A stretch of 64,000 nt of DNA from Streptomyces sp. H27-C3 (GCF_030063415.1 NZ_JASITA010000008.1:1-64000); one strand, 5' to 3'. Positions 43,407 through 52,939 are shown, counted from the first letter of the stretch. A program made the numbers and translations. The notes: generated from the sequence alone by a model not told the origin.

Positions 43407-43636
43407 CACAGAACTCCTTCCGCCACACGCGCCCCCACCTCACCAGGTCACACCCGCATCGGCCGCCCGGCAAGTGGATCTAGACGCGGTCCGACGAGAG
43501 CGGGACCGGGTCCCGTACCGAAACCAGCGCCAAAACCAGGCCCAATGCCACGGCCGATACCAGCATCAGGTCCGGCACTGACCCAAGTGCAGCAGCTCCG
43601 CTCGCGCCCGTCCCCCGCCCGGCCTTCCCTGGTGGA

Positions 43637-44497
43637 ATGCGCACCTTCCTCTCGACGGCCCTGATCGCCCTCGTGGCCGTCCTCGTCCCGCTGAGTGCGC
43701 TCGCCGTGTGGGCGGACCGCGAGATCGGGAACACCGACCGCTTCGTATCGGCGACCGCACCGCTGGCCGCCGACGCCGACGTACAGAGCGCGGTGTCCGA
43801 CCGGGTCACGGACGAGGCCATGAAGCAGATCGACCTCGGTCCGCTCCAGGGCGGCGCGGCGCAGCTGCTCAACGACGCCGTCACGTCGTACACCGGCACC
43901 CCCGGCTTCCAGAAGGTGTGGAACACGGTCACCAGGACCACCCACCAGGCACTCGTCGACGCACTGAACAACGGCAGCGGCGACAGCGTGACGATCGACC
44001 TGGCTCCTGTCACCGCGCAGGTCAAGCAGCAACTGACCGACAGCGGGCTGCCGTTCGCGAATCAGATCCCGGTGGACCACACGGACATCACGGTGCTGGA
44101 GTCCGACCGCCTCGGCACTTGGCGCGATGTCTTCCACACCCTGGAGATCGCCGGTATCTGGCTCCCTATCGCCACGCTGCTGCTCACGGCGACAGCCCTC
44201 CTCCTGGCCGTACGCCGCCTCCGCGCTCTCACGGCCCTGGGCCTGGCACTGGCGGTGGGCGCGATCCTGCTCGGCATCACGGTCGCCGTGGCCCGGGGCA
44301 TCACACTGGACGACCTCCCCCCGGACGTGGACCGCCCGGCGGCGGGCGCGGTCTACGACGCACTGACGGCCACGCTCCGCACGACGATGTGGGTGGTGCT
44401 GGCGGCGGGCCTGGTCCTGGCGGCAGCGGCCTGGCTCACAGCCCGACTCCGCACCCGCAGATCCGAGCCGCGCCCTGTGCCCATGAAGCCGCTCTGA
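43637..44497 (+). CDS. Integral membrane protein with extracytoplasmic domain
   Basis: 286 aa from ATG 43637 with GGTGGA upstream. The first helix STALIALVAVLVPLSALAVW is followed by an extracytoplasmic helical domain (DREIGNTDRFVSATAPLAAD ... VTDEAMKQIDLGPLQ), then three helices near the C-terminus (IWLPIATLLLTATALLLAV, ALGLALAVGAILLGITVAVA, MWVVLAAGLVLAAAAWLTA) and a basic tail. This layout is common among Streptomyces proteins of unknown function. It is directly followed by an EEP gene remnant. Confidence 0.8.
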   Translation: MRTFLSTALIALVAVLVPLSALAVWADREIGNTDRFVSATAPLAADADVQSAVSDRVTDEAMKQIDLGPLQGGAAQLLNDAVTSYTGTPGFQKVWNTVTRTTHQALVDALNNGSGDSVTIDLAPVTAQVKQQLTDSGLPFANQIPVDHTDITVLESDRLGTWRDVFHTLEIAGIWLPIATLLLTATALLLAVRRLRALTALGLALAVGAILLGITVAVARGITLDDLPPDVDRPAAGAVYDALTATLRTTMWVVLAAGLVLAAAAWLTARLRTRRSEPRPVPMKPL

Positions 44498-44858
44498 GCA
44501 GCGAATACGTGATGGGGCCGGCCTCACGCGGCGTCGACAGCTGGCGCACCGAACTCGCCGCGCTGCGCACGTACGCGGACGGCATCAAGGACCAACCAGC
44601 CATCGTGGCAGGCGACTTCAACGCCTCCCAGGACCACGCAGCGTTCCGCGCGATCCTCGACGCGGGCAGCCTGCGGGACGCTGCGGCGGCCGGCGGAGCG
44701 TTCCGCACACCGTCCTGGCCCGCGGACGCCACGCGTGTCGGCATCCAGATCGATCACGTCCTGGCCACCGACGACTTCTCCGTACGGTCGGCCCGCTCAC
44801 GCTCAGCAACACCGACCACCGGGCCCTACTCGTCGAACTGGAGCTGCACAGGGGCTAG
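44498..44858 (+). pseudogene. Frameshifted C-terminal stub of an endonuclease/exonuclease/phosphatase (EEP) protein
   Basis: One frame encodes GVDSWRTELAALRTYADGI...PAIVAGDFNASQDHAAFRAIL (the GDFN catalytic block) and RVGIQIDHVLATDDF (the IDHV block). At about 44790 the frame shifts, and PLTLSNTDHRALLVELEL (the SDHR-like catalytic His block) continues in the next frame to a TAG at 44856. The N-terminal half of the EEP fold is missing. Remnant of an extracellular DNase or phosphatase-like enzyme. Confidence 0.8.
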
Positions 44859-44930
44859 AGGTGTGCTGGGGTGGGTGGCATGGGGCGGGACGAACGACTG
44901 ATCCGACATCCGACGGAGGCGACCGCGCCC

Positions 44931-45182
44931 ATGGACAACGCCAACCAGGAGATTCTCGACCACATCACCGATCTGGTCGGCATGGAACGCGAGCTGCGTG
45001 AGCGCTCCACCGGGAAGCTGGGCCTGGACGAGGCCGAGCGGGCCCGGCTGGCCGCCGTGGAGATCCAGCTGGACCAGTGCTGGGACCTGCTGCGCCGCCG
45101 CGAGGCGAAGGCGGAGTTCGGCGGGAATCCGGACGACGTGCGGACCCGGCCCGCGGCGCAGGTCGAAAATTACGAGAACTGA
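44931..45182 (+). CDS. DUF2630 family protein
   Basis: 83 aa from ATG 44931. The protein is the short helical DUF2630: ILDHITDLVGMERELRERS, LGLDEAERARLAAVEIQLDQ, then CWDLLRRREAKAEFGGNPDD and a VENYEN end. The family is widespread in actinobacteria with no known function. The 8-bp tandem repeat begins 24 bases after its stop. Confidence 0.9.
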   Translation: MDNANQEILDHITDLVGMERELRERSTGKLGLDEAERARLAAVEIQLDQCWDLLRRREAKAEFGGNPDDVRTRPAAQVENYEN

Positions 45183-45205
45183 CAGGCGTGCGATCTCGGT
45201 TCCCG

Positions 45206-45301
45206 GTTCTCAAGTTCTCAAGTTCTCAAGTTCTCAAGTTCTCAAGTTCTCAAGTTCTCAAGTTCTCAAGTTCTCAAGTTCTCAAGTTCTCAAGTTCTCA
45301 A
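45206..45301 (+). repeat. Twelve exact tandem copies of GTTCTCAA
   Basis: The 8-bp unit GTTCTCAA is repeated exactly 12 times, 96 bases, between the DUF2630 and FUSC genes. The last copy is also the foot of the palindrome that follows. It has no sequence variation between units, pointing to recent expansion or active homogenisation. Confidence 0.95.
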
Positions 45302-45336
45302 ATCTTATCCACACCCTGTGGATAAGATTTGAGAAC
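45294..45336. repeat. Perfect palindrome with two opposed DnaA-box consensus sequences
   Basis: A 20-bp arm (GTTCTCAAATCTTATCCACA) and its exact complement flank a CCC loop. Each arm carries TTATCCACA, the bacterial DnaA-box consensus (TTATNCACA), here head to head. The Streptomyces origin boxes are typically TTGTCCACA, so this version is of the classical type. It could also act as a terminator for the DUF2630 transcript, though no T-run follows. Confidence 0.85.
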
Positions 45337-45424
45337 CAGCCGCCCCTGCGGCCCCGAGCACATTTGTTGCCACAGCGGGTCGGCGGGACTTGCGTTAACG
45401 GCCCGCTTTCGATCTTTTAAGGGC

Positions 45425-47398
45425 ATGGCGGAGCAGCGGGACGGCAAACGCAGTGGCGGCAAGGCGGCAGTCCGGCTGGCGCCGCCCGAGTGGCTGACCC
45501 AGGGGCTGCGGCCGCAGCGGGCCGCAGTGCCCTGGGCCGCCGTCGCGCGGGCCGGGGTCGCGATGGCCGCGCCGCTCGCCGTCGGGTTCGCCGTCGACCG
45601 GCCGACGTACGGCGCGCTCGTGTCCATGGGCGCCCTGGCCGGCGTCATCGGCGACACCGCCGACGCGTACCGCATGCGCATCTTCAACATCGCGATCCCG
45701 CAGCTCTTCGGCGCACTCGGAGTGACCCTGGGCACGCTGGTGTACGGGCACGGGTGGGTCGCCGTCGGGGTGTTGACCCTCGTCGCGCTCGTCTCCGGGA
45801 TGATCTCGACGATCGGCGCGGTCGCCTCCGTGTCCGGGCTGCTGCTCCTGCTCCAGGCCGTCGTCGGCGCCGGACTGCCGATGCCCGACCCCTGGTGGAC
45901 GGCGCCGCTGCTGCTCACCGTGGGCGGGCTGCTCGTCCTCCTGCTGACGCTGATCGCCTGGCCGCTGCGGGGCGGCGTGCCCGAGCGGGACGCCGTCGCC
46001 GACACCTACCGCGCCGCCGCCGACCTGCTGGAGGCGGCGGGCACCGACACGTACGACGACAAACGGCAGGCCGTCACCCTGTCCCTCAACACGGCGTACG
46101 ACCTGACCCTCGCCCGGCGCGCCCTCGACCACGGCCGCTCCAGTCCGCTCGTACGGCTGCTGGCGCAGCTCAATGCCGTGGTCCCGCTCGTCGAGTCCGC
46201 CCCCGCCGCGCATCTGCACCACAGAGCACTGGCGCCCGAAGTACCCGCCGCCGTGAGGGAGTTGGCGGACGCCGTCGCGCACGGGCGGACCGGCACTCCG
46301 GCCCTCGATCTACCCGAGCCCGCCACCCAGGCCACCCGCGCCGTCGACCACGCGCTGCGGCACGCCGCCACCGTCGTCCTCGACCCCGACGCCGACGCGA
46401 CCAACATCGACGACCGGCTCGGCCGCCCAGCCGCTCTCGGCGTGCGCGCACGGCGCGCCACCCGCGACGTCCTGCTTTCGGAGGGGTCCTGGCGCTACGG
46501 ACTGCGGCTCGCCCTGTGCATCGGGCTGGCCCAGGCCCTCGTCTCGCTCATCGACGTGCCCCGCTCCTACTGGGTCGCGCTGACCGTGCTGTTCGTCCTC
46601 AAGCCCGACTTCGGTTCGGTATTCTCCCGCGCCGTCCAGCGGGCGTTCGGGACCGCGCTCGGCCTGGTCGTGGCCGCGGCCGTGCTCTCACAGCTGGACC
46701 GCGGCTGGTGGGACGTACCGGTGATGCTGGTGCTCGCCGCGCTCATCCCGGCGTTCACCGCGAAGGGGTACGCGTTCCAGACGGCCGCCATCACCCCCGT
46801 CATCCTGCTGCTGTCCGACCTCCTCAACCACCAGGGCTTCGGACTGGTCCTGCCGCGCCTGTTCGACAGCCTCATCGGCTGCGCCATCGCGCTCGTCGCG
46901 GGCTATCTGCTGTGGCCGGAGAGCTGGCGCACCCGGGTCGGCGCCCGGCTCGCGGACACGGTCGCCGACACGGCGGGTTACCTGGAATGCGCCTTCGGAC
47001 CCGACTGGGACCAGGCCGAATGGCGGCGGCAGCGCCGTCGGCTGTACCGGGACCTCTCGCTCGTACGCACCGAGTTCCAGCGCGCCCTGACCGAGCCGCC
47101 GCCCACCGGCACGCGGGCCGCCGCTTGGTGGCCGCTGGTCGTCGCCACCGAACGCATCGTGGACGCCACGACCGCGGCGCGGGTCCGCGTCAATCACGGC
47201 GCGGAGCCGCCGGAGAAGCGCGAAGTAGCCTTCCTTGCAAGGGAGTTGCGTGAGTTGGCACAGGGCATGCGGGCCAGTGACACGCTGGTGGAGGTACGTA
47301 CCGACCTGACCGGCGACGAGGACAGCGTCCTCACGCCGCTGCACCAGGAGGTCGCGGCGGCGCGCGCGGTCGCCTCACCCGTGCGACCGCGGGGGTAG
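45425..47398 (+). CDS. FUSC-family integral membrane protein
   Basis: 657 aa from ATG 45425. Two hydrophobic six-helix-like blocks, about residues 35-190 (MAAPLAVGFAVDRPTYGALV, then MISTIGAVASVSGLLLLLQA) and about 355-515 (LRLALCIGLAQALVSLIDVP, RSYWVALTVLFVLKPDFGSV), are separated by a soluble helical region. RSYWVALTVLFVLKPDFG is the FUSC/aromatic-acid exporter signature (YW..LT...v.kp..g). A cytosolic domain closes the protein. Related to AaeB and YccS efflux proteins. No RBS of good spacing is seen (AAGGGC touches the ATG). Confidence 0.9.
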   Translation: MAEQRDGKRSGGKAAVRLAPPEWLTQGLRPQRAAVPWAAVARAGVAMAAPLAVGFAVDRPTYGALVSMGALAGVIGDTADAYRMRIFNIAIPQLFGALGVTLGTLVYGHGWVAVGVLTLVALVSGMISTIGAVASVSGLLLLLQAVVGAGLPMPDPWWTAPLLLTVGGLLVLLLTLIAWPLRGGVPERDAVADTYRAAADLLEAAGTDTYDDKRQAVTLSLNTAYDLTLARRALDHGRSSPLVRLLAQLNAVVPLVESAPAAHLHHRALAPEVPAAVRELADAVAHGRTGTPALDLPEPATQATRAVDHALRHAATVVLDPDADATNIDDRLGRPAALGVRARRATRDVLLSEGSWRYGLRLALCIGLAQALVSLIDVPRSYWVALTVLFVLKPDFGSVFSRAVQRAFGTALGLVVAAAVLSQLDRGWWDVPVMLVLAALIPAFTAKGYAFQTAAITPVILLLSDLLNHQGFGLVLPRLFDSLIGCAIALVAGYLLWPESWRTRVGARLADTVADTAGYLECAFGPDWDQAEWRRQRRRLYRDLSLVRTEFQRALTEPPPTGTRAAAWWPLVVATERIVDATTAARVRVNHGAEPPEKREVAFLARELRELAQGMRASDTLVEVRTDLTGDEDSVLTPLHQEVAAARAVASPVRPRG

Positions 47399-47458
47399 GA
47401 CGGCGGGGGAAGCACCCCCACTACCGCAGCCACCGGGCCCGGCTGCGGCTACCGCTAC

Positions 47459-47836
47459 TCAGGGGCCCTGCAGCCGCTCCATCTCGCGCCGGTCGCGCTT
47501 GGTCGGGCGGCCCGCTCCCCGCTCACGTACCGCCACCGGCGCGACAAACTCCCGGGGCGGGGGCGGCGGGCTGTGGTCGACGTAGCACTCCGCCGCGACC
47601 GCCGGGCCGACCCGCTTGCGCACGATCCTGGACACGACCACGATCCGCTCGCGCCCGGCGTGGAACACCCGGACCCGGTCCCCGACACTCACCGCGTACG
47701 CCGGCTTGACGCGCTCGTCGTCGACCCGGACGTGGCCCGCCCGGCAGGCGGACGCGGCCTGGGAGCGGGTCTTGGTGAGCCGTACGGACCAGATCCAGAC
47801 GTCCATCCGTACGGTTCCCTCGTCGTCAGAAGCCAT
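47459..47836 (-). CDS. S4-domain RNA-binding protein (Hsp15/HslR-like)
   Basis: 125 aa from ATG 47836. The S4 domain runs from VRMDVWIWSVRLTKTRSQAASACRAGHVRVDDERVKPAYAVSVGDRVRV, close to Hsp15: RLDKWLW..R..KTRS.A...i..G.V.vng...kps..v..GD.i. A Pro-rich and Arg-rich tail (GRPTKRDRREMERLQ) follows. Hsp15 binds stalled 50S subunits carrying nascent chain-tRNA. No partner gene is adjacent. Confidence 0.9.
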   Translation of the reverse strand: MASDDEGTVRMDVWIWSVRLTKTRSQAASACRAGHVRVDDERVKPAYAVSVGDRVRVFHAGRERIVVVSRIVRKRVGPAVAAECYVDHSPPPPPREFVAPVAVRERGAGRPTKRDRREMERLQGP

Positions 47837-47896
47837 GGGTCGAGAGTAGAGGGCGCGCGCCGCGCCCACACCCCGATACCCGGGCTCCCCTGCCGA

Positions 47897-50071
47897 CTAC
47901 ACGCCGATGTCGCGGCCGTCCTTGCGCCAGACCGCGACGACCGACGGCCGCACGATCCGGCCAGGCCCGTCCGGCCACACCGACGCGGGCTTCTCGACAC
48001 TCGCGCCGTCGATCTCGCCCGGGTGCTGCACGGAGACGAGCACCCGCCGGTCCTGGATGACCGGGCCGCAGGTCTCGGCGCCCTTGGGCACGGTCAGGAA
48101 CTGCTTCAGCTCCCCGCGCCGCTCCCCGCGCGTCGCGACACCGAAGAGGCCGTCGTGCGAGCCGAGCTGGTTGCCGTCCGTCGAGATCCACAGGTTGCCG
48201 TGCGGGTCGAAGGCGACATTGTCGGGGCAGGAGATCGCGCTGACCTTGTCCTTCGGGAAGCCCGCGAAGTACGTCGACGGGTCGTCCGGGTCGCCCGCGA
48301 CCAGGAACAGCCGCCAGGCGAAGCCGTCGGAGGACGGGTCGTCCCAGTGCTCGGCGAGCTCCAGGATCTGTCCGTGCTTGTTGAGGTTGCGCGGGTTGGC
48401 CTCGTCCGCTCCGGCCTTGCCGGCCTTGCCGCGGTCGGTGTTGTTCGTCAGCGCGATGTACACCCGGCCGGTGCGCGGGGACGGCTCGACATCCTCGGGG
48501 CGGTCCATCTTCGTGGCGCCGACCTTGTCGCCCGCGAGACGCGTGAAGACGTACACCTCTTCGGCCGTCATCCCGGGTACGTGCGACTCATCGCCGGTGG
48601 CAAGCGGGATCCACTGGCCGCTGCCGTCGAACTCGCCGTCCTCGGGGAGCTTGCCCGTGCCGTCGATCTCGGCGGCCGGTGAGTCGCCGGTGAGCTTGGC
48701 GACGTACAGCGTGCCCTCGTCGAGGAGGGTCAGGTTGTGCTCACGGGCGGCGCGGGAGCTGCCCTTCTTCATCCGCTTCGACGAGACGAACTTGTAGAAG
48801 TAGTCGAAGCGCTCGTCGTCGCCCATGTAGACAACGGGACGGCCGTCGTCGGTCAGGCGCGGCTGCGCGGCCTCGTGCTTGAAGCGGCCGAGCGCGGTGC
48901 GCTTGCGGGGCGTGGAGTCCGGGTCGTACGGGTCGAGCTCGACGACCCAGCCCTGGCGGTGCGGCTCGTTCGGCTCCTGCTTGACGTCGAAGCGCTTGTC
49001 GAAGAGCTCCCACTTGCGCTCGGTGGCGCCGGTGCCGATGCCGTAGCGCTTGTCGGTGACGCTGGAGCCGTTGGCGAAGTACTGGTTGAAGTTCTCCTCG
49101 CCGTGCAGGGTCGTGCCCCACGGGGTGGTGCCGCCCGCGCAGTTGTTGAGCGTGCCGAGGACCTTGGTGCCGGTCGGGTCGACGGACGTCTTCAGGAGCG
49201 CGCTGCCCGCGGCGGGGCCCGTCAGCCTGAAGGGGGATGTGGTGTGCAGACGGCGGTTGAGGTGGTGGCGGGTGACCGGCGTGAGCTTGCCGGACCTGCG
49301 CTCCTCCTGGACGACGACGACCGAAAGGCCGTGCGCGGCCCAAGCGGTCTCGACCTGCTCGCGGGTCGGCTTGGCCGGGTCGTACCCCTTGAACATCAGG
49401 ATCTCGTCCGTGTACTCGTGGTTGGCCACGAGCACCTGACGGCCGTGCTCACCCTTCAGGGGCAGCAGGGACAGGAAGTCGTTGTTGTAACCGAACTGGC
49501 CGGCCTGCGCCTTGGCGGACTGCTGGTCCGAGTCGAAGGCCGGTGCGCCGCGCAGGATCGGCTCGCCCCAGCGGATGACGACGCTCTGCGCGTAGCCGGA
49601 GGGGACGGTGACGGCGTCGGCGGTGTTGGGAGCGACGGGCGCGAAGCGCAGCCCGCGTGCGCCGTCGGTACGGCCGGGCTTTCCATCCCCCTTGGCGCCC
49701 TTGCCGTCCTCGGCGAGGCCGGCCGCCGTGGCCTGCGGGGCGCCCGGCCCCGTGACGAGCGCCGAACCAGCGGCACCGGCGACGGTCACGACCGCGGCGG
49801 CGCGCATCATCGACCGTCTCGACAGGGCGCCGGCTATGACATCGCCCGCGTACTCGTTGTCGCTGGTGTTGGGGACCTCCTGGAAACAGGCGTCTCCGCA
49901 GCGGTAGCGGCAGGTGAGCGCGGAGCGCGCCCCCGAGTGCGACGAACCGAGCAACGGCAGCAGATTGCGCACGAACCCTCCAAATGGGCTGTATGGGCTG
50001 TGTCTCGGCGCAGCCTGCGCCGACATCACCGACATCGTGTCGGAATGCTTCGGCGGTGACGTTAGGCGCAT
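47897..50071 (-). CDS. PhoX-family alkaline phosphatase
   Basis: About 724 aa from ATG 50071; ATG 50035 is an alternative and neither has a strong ribosome-binding site. A Tat signal (LSRRSMMRAAAVVTVAGAAG) lies unusually deep at about residue 80, as in other actinobacterial PhoX proteins, after a CRYRCGDACFQEVPNTSDN segment. Family blocks: FGYNNDFLSLLP, VANHEYT (metal site), NNCAGGTTPWGT (catalytic loop), ERFDYFYKFVSS, RPEDVEPSP and CPDNVAFDPHGNLWISTDG. It would release phosphate from organic esters outside the cell, using Ca and Fe. Regulation by PhoP is expected, but no PHO box was identified. Confidence 0.93.
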   Translation of the reverse strand: MRLTSPPKHSDTMSVMSAQAAPRHSPYSPFGGFVRNLLPLLGSSHSGARSALTCRYRCGDACFQEVPNTSDNEYAGDVIAGALSRRSMMRAAAVVTVAGAAGSALVTGPGAPQATAAGLAEDGKGAKGDGKPGRTDGARGLRFAPVAPNTADAVTVPSGYAQSVVIRWGEPILRGAPAFDSDQQSAKAQAGQFGYNNDFLSLLPLKGEHGRQVLVANHEYTDEILMFKGYDPAKPTREQVETAWAAHGLSVVVVQEERRSGKLTPVTRHHLNRRLHTTSPFRLTGPAAGSALLKTSVDPTGTKVLGTLNNCAGGTTPWGTTLHGEENFNQYFANGSSVTDKRYGIGTGATERKWELFDKRFDVKQEPNEPHRQGWVVELDPYDPDSTPRKRTALGRFKHEAAQPRLTDDGRPVVYMGDDERFDYFYKFVSSKRMKKGSSRAAREHNLTLLDEGTLYVAKLTGDSPAAEIDGTGKLPEDGEFDGSGQWIPLATGDESHVPGMTAEEVYVFTRLAGDKVGATKMDRPEDVEPSPRTGRVYIALTNNTDRGKAGKAGADEANPRNLNKHGQILELAEHWDDPSSDGFAWRLFLVAGDPDDPSTYFAGFPKDKVSAISCPDNVAFDPHGNLWISTDGNQLGSHDGLFGVATRGERRGELKQFLTVPKGAETCGPVIQDRRVLVSVQHPGEIDGASVEKPASVWPDGPGRIVRPSVVAVWRKDGRDIGV

Positions 50072-50160
50072 ATGCCCGCGATCCGGCAGCCTCCTGGTGA
50101 ACACCGGGTGAATGCGGCACGGCCGGGCGGAAGTTGTCCGCCCGGCTAGCATCGGTGACC

Positions 50161-50460
50161 ATGCGCGACGAACTGATCGTGGACCTACGGGCCGTGCCGC
50201 TCGGCTCGCTCGACGACTTCTGGGACGCGGTGGCGGGGCCGTGCGCCCTGCCGGACTGGTTCGGGCGGAATCTGGACGCGTGGTGGGACACGGTCGAGAA
50301 CGGCGGGATCTCGGAAGTCCTGGACGCGCACGGCCTGTTGGTCGTACGGGTCACCGAGGCCGGACTGTTCGCCCCGGGGGCCGTTGACGGCGACCGGCTG
50401 GCGGGGGTGTTCGCGGACGCGAGCCGGGCCCGGCTGGAGCGGGTTCGACCACCCGGATGA
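50161..50460 (+). CDS. Barstar-family protein
   Basis: 99 aa from ATG 50161. Barstar layout: VDLRAVPLGSLDDFWDAVAG (the strand and LDD..D helix), LPDWFGRNLDAWWDTVENG (the yFG.NLDALWD motif that plugs the RNase active site), and a second strand/helix LLVVRVTEAGLFA. It should bind and inhibit a guanyl-preferring RNase of the barnase type. No barnase gene is adjacent; orphan barstars are frequent in Streptomyces. Confidence 0.92.
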   Translation: MRDELIVDLRAVPLGSLDDFWDAVAGPCALPDWFGRNLDAWWDTVENGGISEVLDAHGLLVVRVTEAGLFAPGAVDGDRLAGVFADASRARLERVRPPG

Positions 50461-50573
50461 CCCTCCCGGAGATCGGCGCCCAAGGCCGCTAACCTTACGT
50501 GTCCGCCCTGGCCAAGGATTATTTTCCGCCAGTACGGATATCCACCGCCCAACTCATGCGAAAGGCCTCGCCC

Positions 50574-52733
50574 ATGGGCATTCGGAGCTTGCTGCGCAAG
50601 GTGTTTGGAAACGGCCAAGCGGAGCCCGACGAGCCGACGGCGGCCACAGTGCCGCCCCAGACCGAGCGTACGCAGCCCGCGGAGACACCAGCCGCGGAGT
50701 CGGCCGTCTCGGTGCCCGCACCGGCCAGGGCCGCGGCGGTCAAGCACAGCACGGACAGTACGGACAGCACGCACAGTACGGACAGCACGGACCGGTCAGC
50801 GGCGTCGACGAAGACTTCGGAGCCGTCCGGCTCGTCGAAGTCGTCGGATTCGTCGGAGGCCGGCATCGCGGCGGATCTGGTGGCCGCGGCGTTCGACAAG
50901 CCGTCGGCGCTCCAGAAGCCGGCCGTGGAGAACGCCGAGAAGAGCGTCCCGGCCCAGGCCAAGTCCACGGACGCGGACCAGGGCGCGGCCCCGGTCCCGT
51001 CCCAGGCGCGATCGGAGGTGACGGCGGACGAGAAGCCGGCCGTCATTGCCGAGGACACGAGGGCCGCCGAGACGCCGGCGGTCGCGGAGACGATCCCCGA
51101 GACGACCTCGGAGACGATCCCGGAGACGACCTCGACGGTGACGCCGGTCGCGGCCGAATCCCCGAACGCGCCCGTGGTCGAAGCCGTCGAGGCCCCGATC
51201 GCACCGCCCGTCGAAGCTGTCGTCGTGGCGCCGGAGGAGACCCCGGCGGAGGCCGCCCCGGTCGCCGTCAAGGCTCCCAGGAAGCCGAGGACGAAGACAC
51301 CGAAGGTGCCCAAGGTGGCGGCGGACGAGACCCCCGCCCCCCTGGCCGCCACCGGGCCGGCCGCAGCCGCCGAGCCCGAGCCCGAGGCCACGGCGCCGGA
51401 GCTGGAGACCGAGGCCGTGGCCGTGGAGCCGGAGGTCGACGCCGAGCTCGCCGCGGTCGCCGCGACCGAGCCCAAGGTCGACGCCGAACCCCAGGCCGAC
51501 GCGGAGCCCAAGGTCGAGGCCGAACCTGTCCCGGCCACCCGTCCCAAGGCCCGGATCAAGCCCCAGCCGGTCGCCGCCCCGGCCGTCGAGGCGAAGGCCA
51601 CGGAGCCCGTGGCCGACGTAACGGTCCCGGAACCCGGTACGGAGCCGTTGGCCGAGCCGAAGACGGCGGAGCCCGCGGCCGCCGCAGGCGTAGTCGTAGG
51701 TGACGGCGAGGGCGAGCCCGAGACGGTCGCTGTGCCCGAGGCCGCTCCGGCCACGCGGCCCAAGGCCCGAATCAAGCCGCAGCAGGTCGCCGCCATCCAG
51801 GAGGCCGACAAGCCTGCCGCCGAGCCGGAAGCCGCACCCGTCACCGACGCCACCGAGGCCAAGCCGGTCGCGACCGAGGCCAACCCGGTCATCGTCGCTG
51901 CCGTTGCCGACCCGATCGTCGCTGCCACCGAGGCCGCCCCGATCGTCGTCGCCGACGTCCCCGACCCGATCGCCGCTGCTCCCGTCGCCACCTTCGCCGA
52001 GCCGGTGGACGTCGCTCCCACCGCCGCCGTCGACGGCGTACCCGCGCACTCCCTCGCGCGCGTCAGGTCCCGTGCCCCCGGCCTCGCCGAGCACTATGCG
52101 GCCGCCGGTGCCGTGCTCGCCGGGCAGGGGATCGCGGGGGCCCGCGCCACCGTGTACCTCGTACTCGACCGTTCCGGGTCCATGCGGTCGTACTACAAGG
52201 ACGGCAGCGCCCAGCACCTCGCCGAGCAGGCCCTCGGCCTGGCCGCGCACCTCGACGGTGACGCGGACGCGACCGTTCCTGTGGTGTTCTTCTCGACCGA
52301 CATCGACGGAACCGGCGAGATCACACTCGACGCGTACGAGGGCCGGATCGACGAACTGCACGCAGGACTCGCTCGTATGGGGCGTACGAATTACCACCGC
52401 GCCGTCCAAGAGGTCGTCGCGCACTACGAGAAGTCCGAGTCGACGGGCCCCGCACTGGTGATCTTCCAGACGGACGGCGCCCCGGAGTCGAGGGCCGCCG
52501 CCGGCATCGCGCTGGCCGAGGCCGCGCGGCTGCCGCTGTTCTGGCAGTTCGTCGGCTTCGGTGAGCGCGAGGCCAAGGGCTTCGACTACCTGCGCAAGCT
52601 GAACGTGGACAACGCCGCGTTCTTCCACGCGGGTCCGGTGCCGCGCGAGATCGCGGACGCCGAGCTGTACGGGGAGATCCTGGCCGGGCTCCCCGCCTGG
52701 CTGGCCACCGTCGCCGAGGCCGACCAGGCCTGA
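50574..52733 (+). CDS. VWA-domain protein with a long Ala/Pro/Glu-rich linker (TerF-like C-terminus)
   Basis: 719 aa from ATG 50574, with AAAGG nine bases upstream. The first ~15 residues ([13 protein letters not shown]) are amphipathic. Residues ~60-480 are low-complexity, with [15 protein letters not shown] near 65, and a repeated [10 protein letters not shown] block at about 320 and 397. Residues ~500-710 form a von Willebrand A domain: [15 protein letters not shown] (MIDAS DxSGS), a Thr at GRTNYHRAV, and [12 protein letters not shown]. This VWA type is seen in TerF/TerY-like tellurite-resistance complexes. Metal-dependent binding is likely; partners unknown. Confidence 0.88.
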   Translation: MGIRSLLRKVFGNGQAEPDEPTAATVPPQTERTQPAETPAAESAVSVPAPARAAAVKHSTDSTDSTHSTDSTDRSAASTKTSEPSGSSKSSDSSEAGIAADLVAAAFDKPSALQKPAVENAEKSVPAQAKSTDADQGAAPVPSQARSEVTADEKPAVIAEDTRAAETPAVAETIPETTSETIPETTSTVTPVAAESPNAPVVEAVEAPIAPPVEAVVVAPEETPAEAAPVAVKAPRKPRTKTPKVPKVAADETPAPLAATGPAAAAEPEPEATAPELETEAVAVEPEVDAELAAVAATEPKVDAEPQADAEPKVEAEPVPATRPKARIKPQPVAAPAVEAKATEPVADVTVPEPGTEPLAEPKTAEPAAAAGVVVGDGEGEPETVAVPEAAPATRPKARIKPQQVAAIQEADKPAAEPEAAPVTDATEAKPVATEANPVIVAAVADPIVAATEAAPIVVADVPDPIAAAPVATFAEPVDVAPTAAVDGVPAHSLARVRSRAPGLAEHYAAAGAVLAGQGIAGARATVYLVLDRSGSMRSYYKDGSAQHLAEQALGLAAHLDGDADATVPVVFFSTDIDGTGEITLDAYEGRIDELHAGLARMGRTNYHRAVQEVVAHYEKSESTGPALVIFQTDGAPESRAAAGIALAEAARLPLFWQFVGFGEREAKGFDYLRKLNVDNAAFFHAGPVPREIADAELYGEILAGLPAWLATVAEADQA

Positions 52734-52768
52734 CCCACCCCGCGCCCCGGCGGGCGCAAGCGCACCAC

Positions 52769-52801
52769 CGGCTCCGGCAACCCCCAGGGTTGCCGGAGCC
52801 G
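52769..52801. terminator. Terminator between the VWA gene and metG
   Basis: A perfect 15-bp GC-rich stem (CGGCTCCGGCAACCC and complement) with a CCA loop. No T-run, as usual in Streptomyces. Confidence 0.85.
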
Positions 52802-52939
52802 CTGCGCGGGGCTAGTGCCCACCCAAGGCACCCGCACCGTGACCACCAGGCCGCCGTCCGCCCCAGGACCCGGCCCCGCGCCACCGTCCCCCGTTTATCC
52901 GTGTGAAGGCACCCCCCGATGGCCGTTAGGATTTCGACC

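Noticed and set aside
45206..45336. CRISPR array
   Set aside because: The 8-bp units are contiguous without spacers and no cas genes are near.
45077..45420. Frames running through the 8-bp repeat (FSSSQVLK peptide repeats)
   Set aside because: The repeat is open in several frames by arithmetic only; no start or ribosome-binding site is convincing and the peptide has no known relatives.
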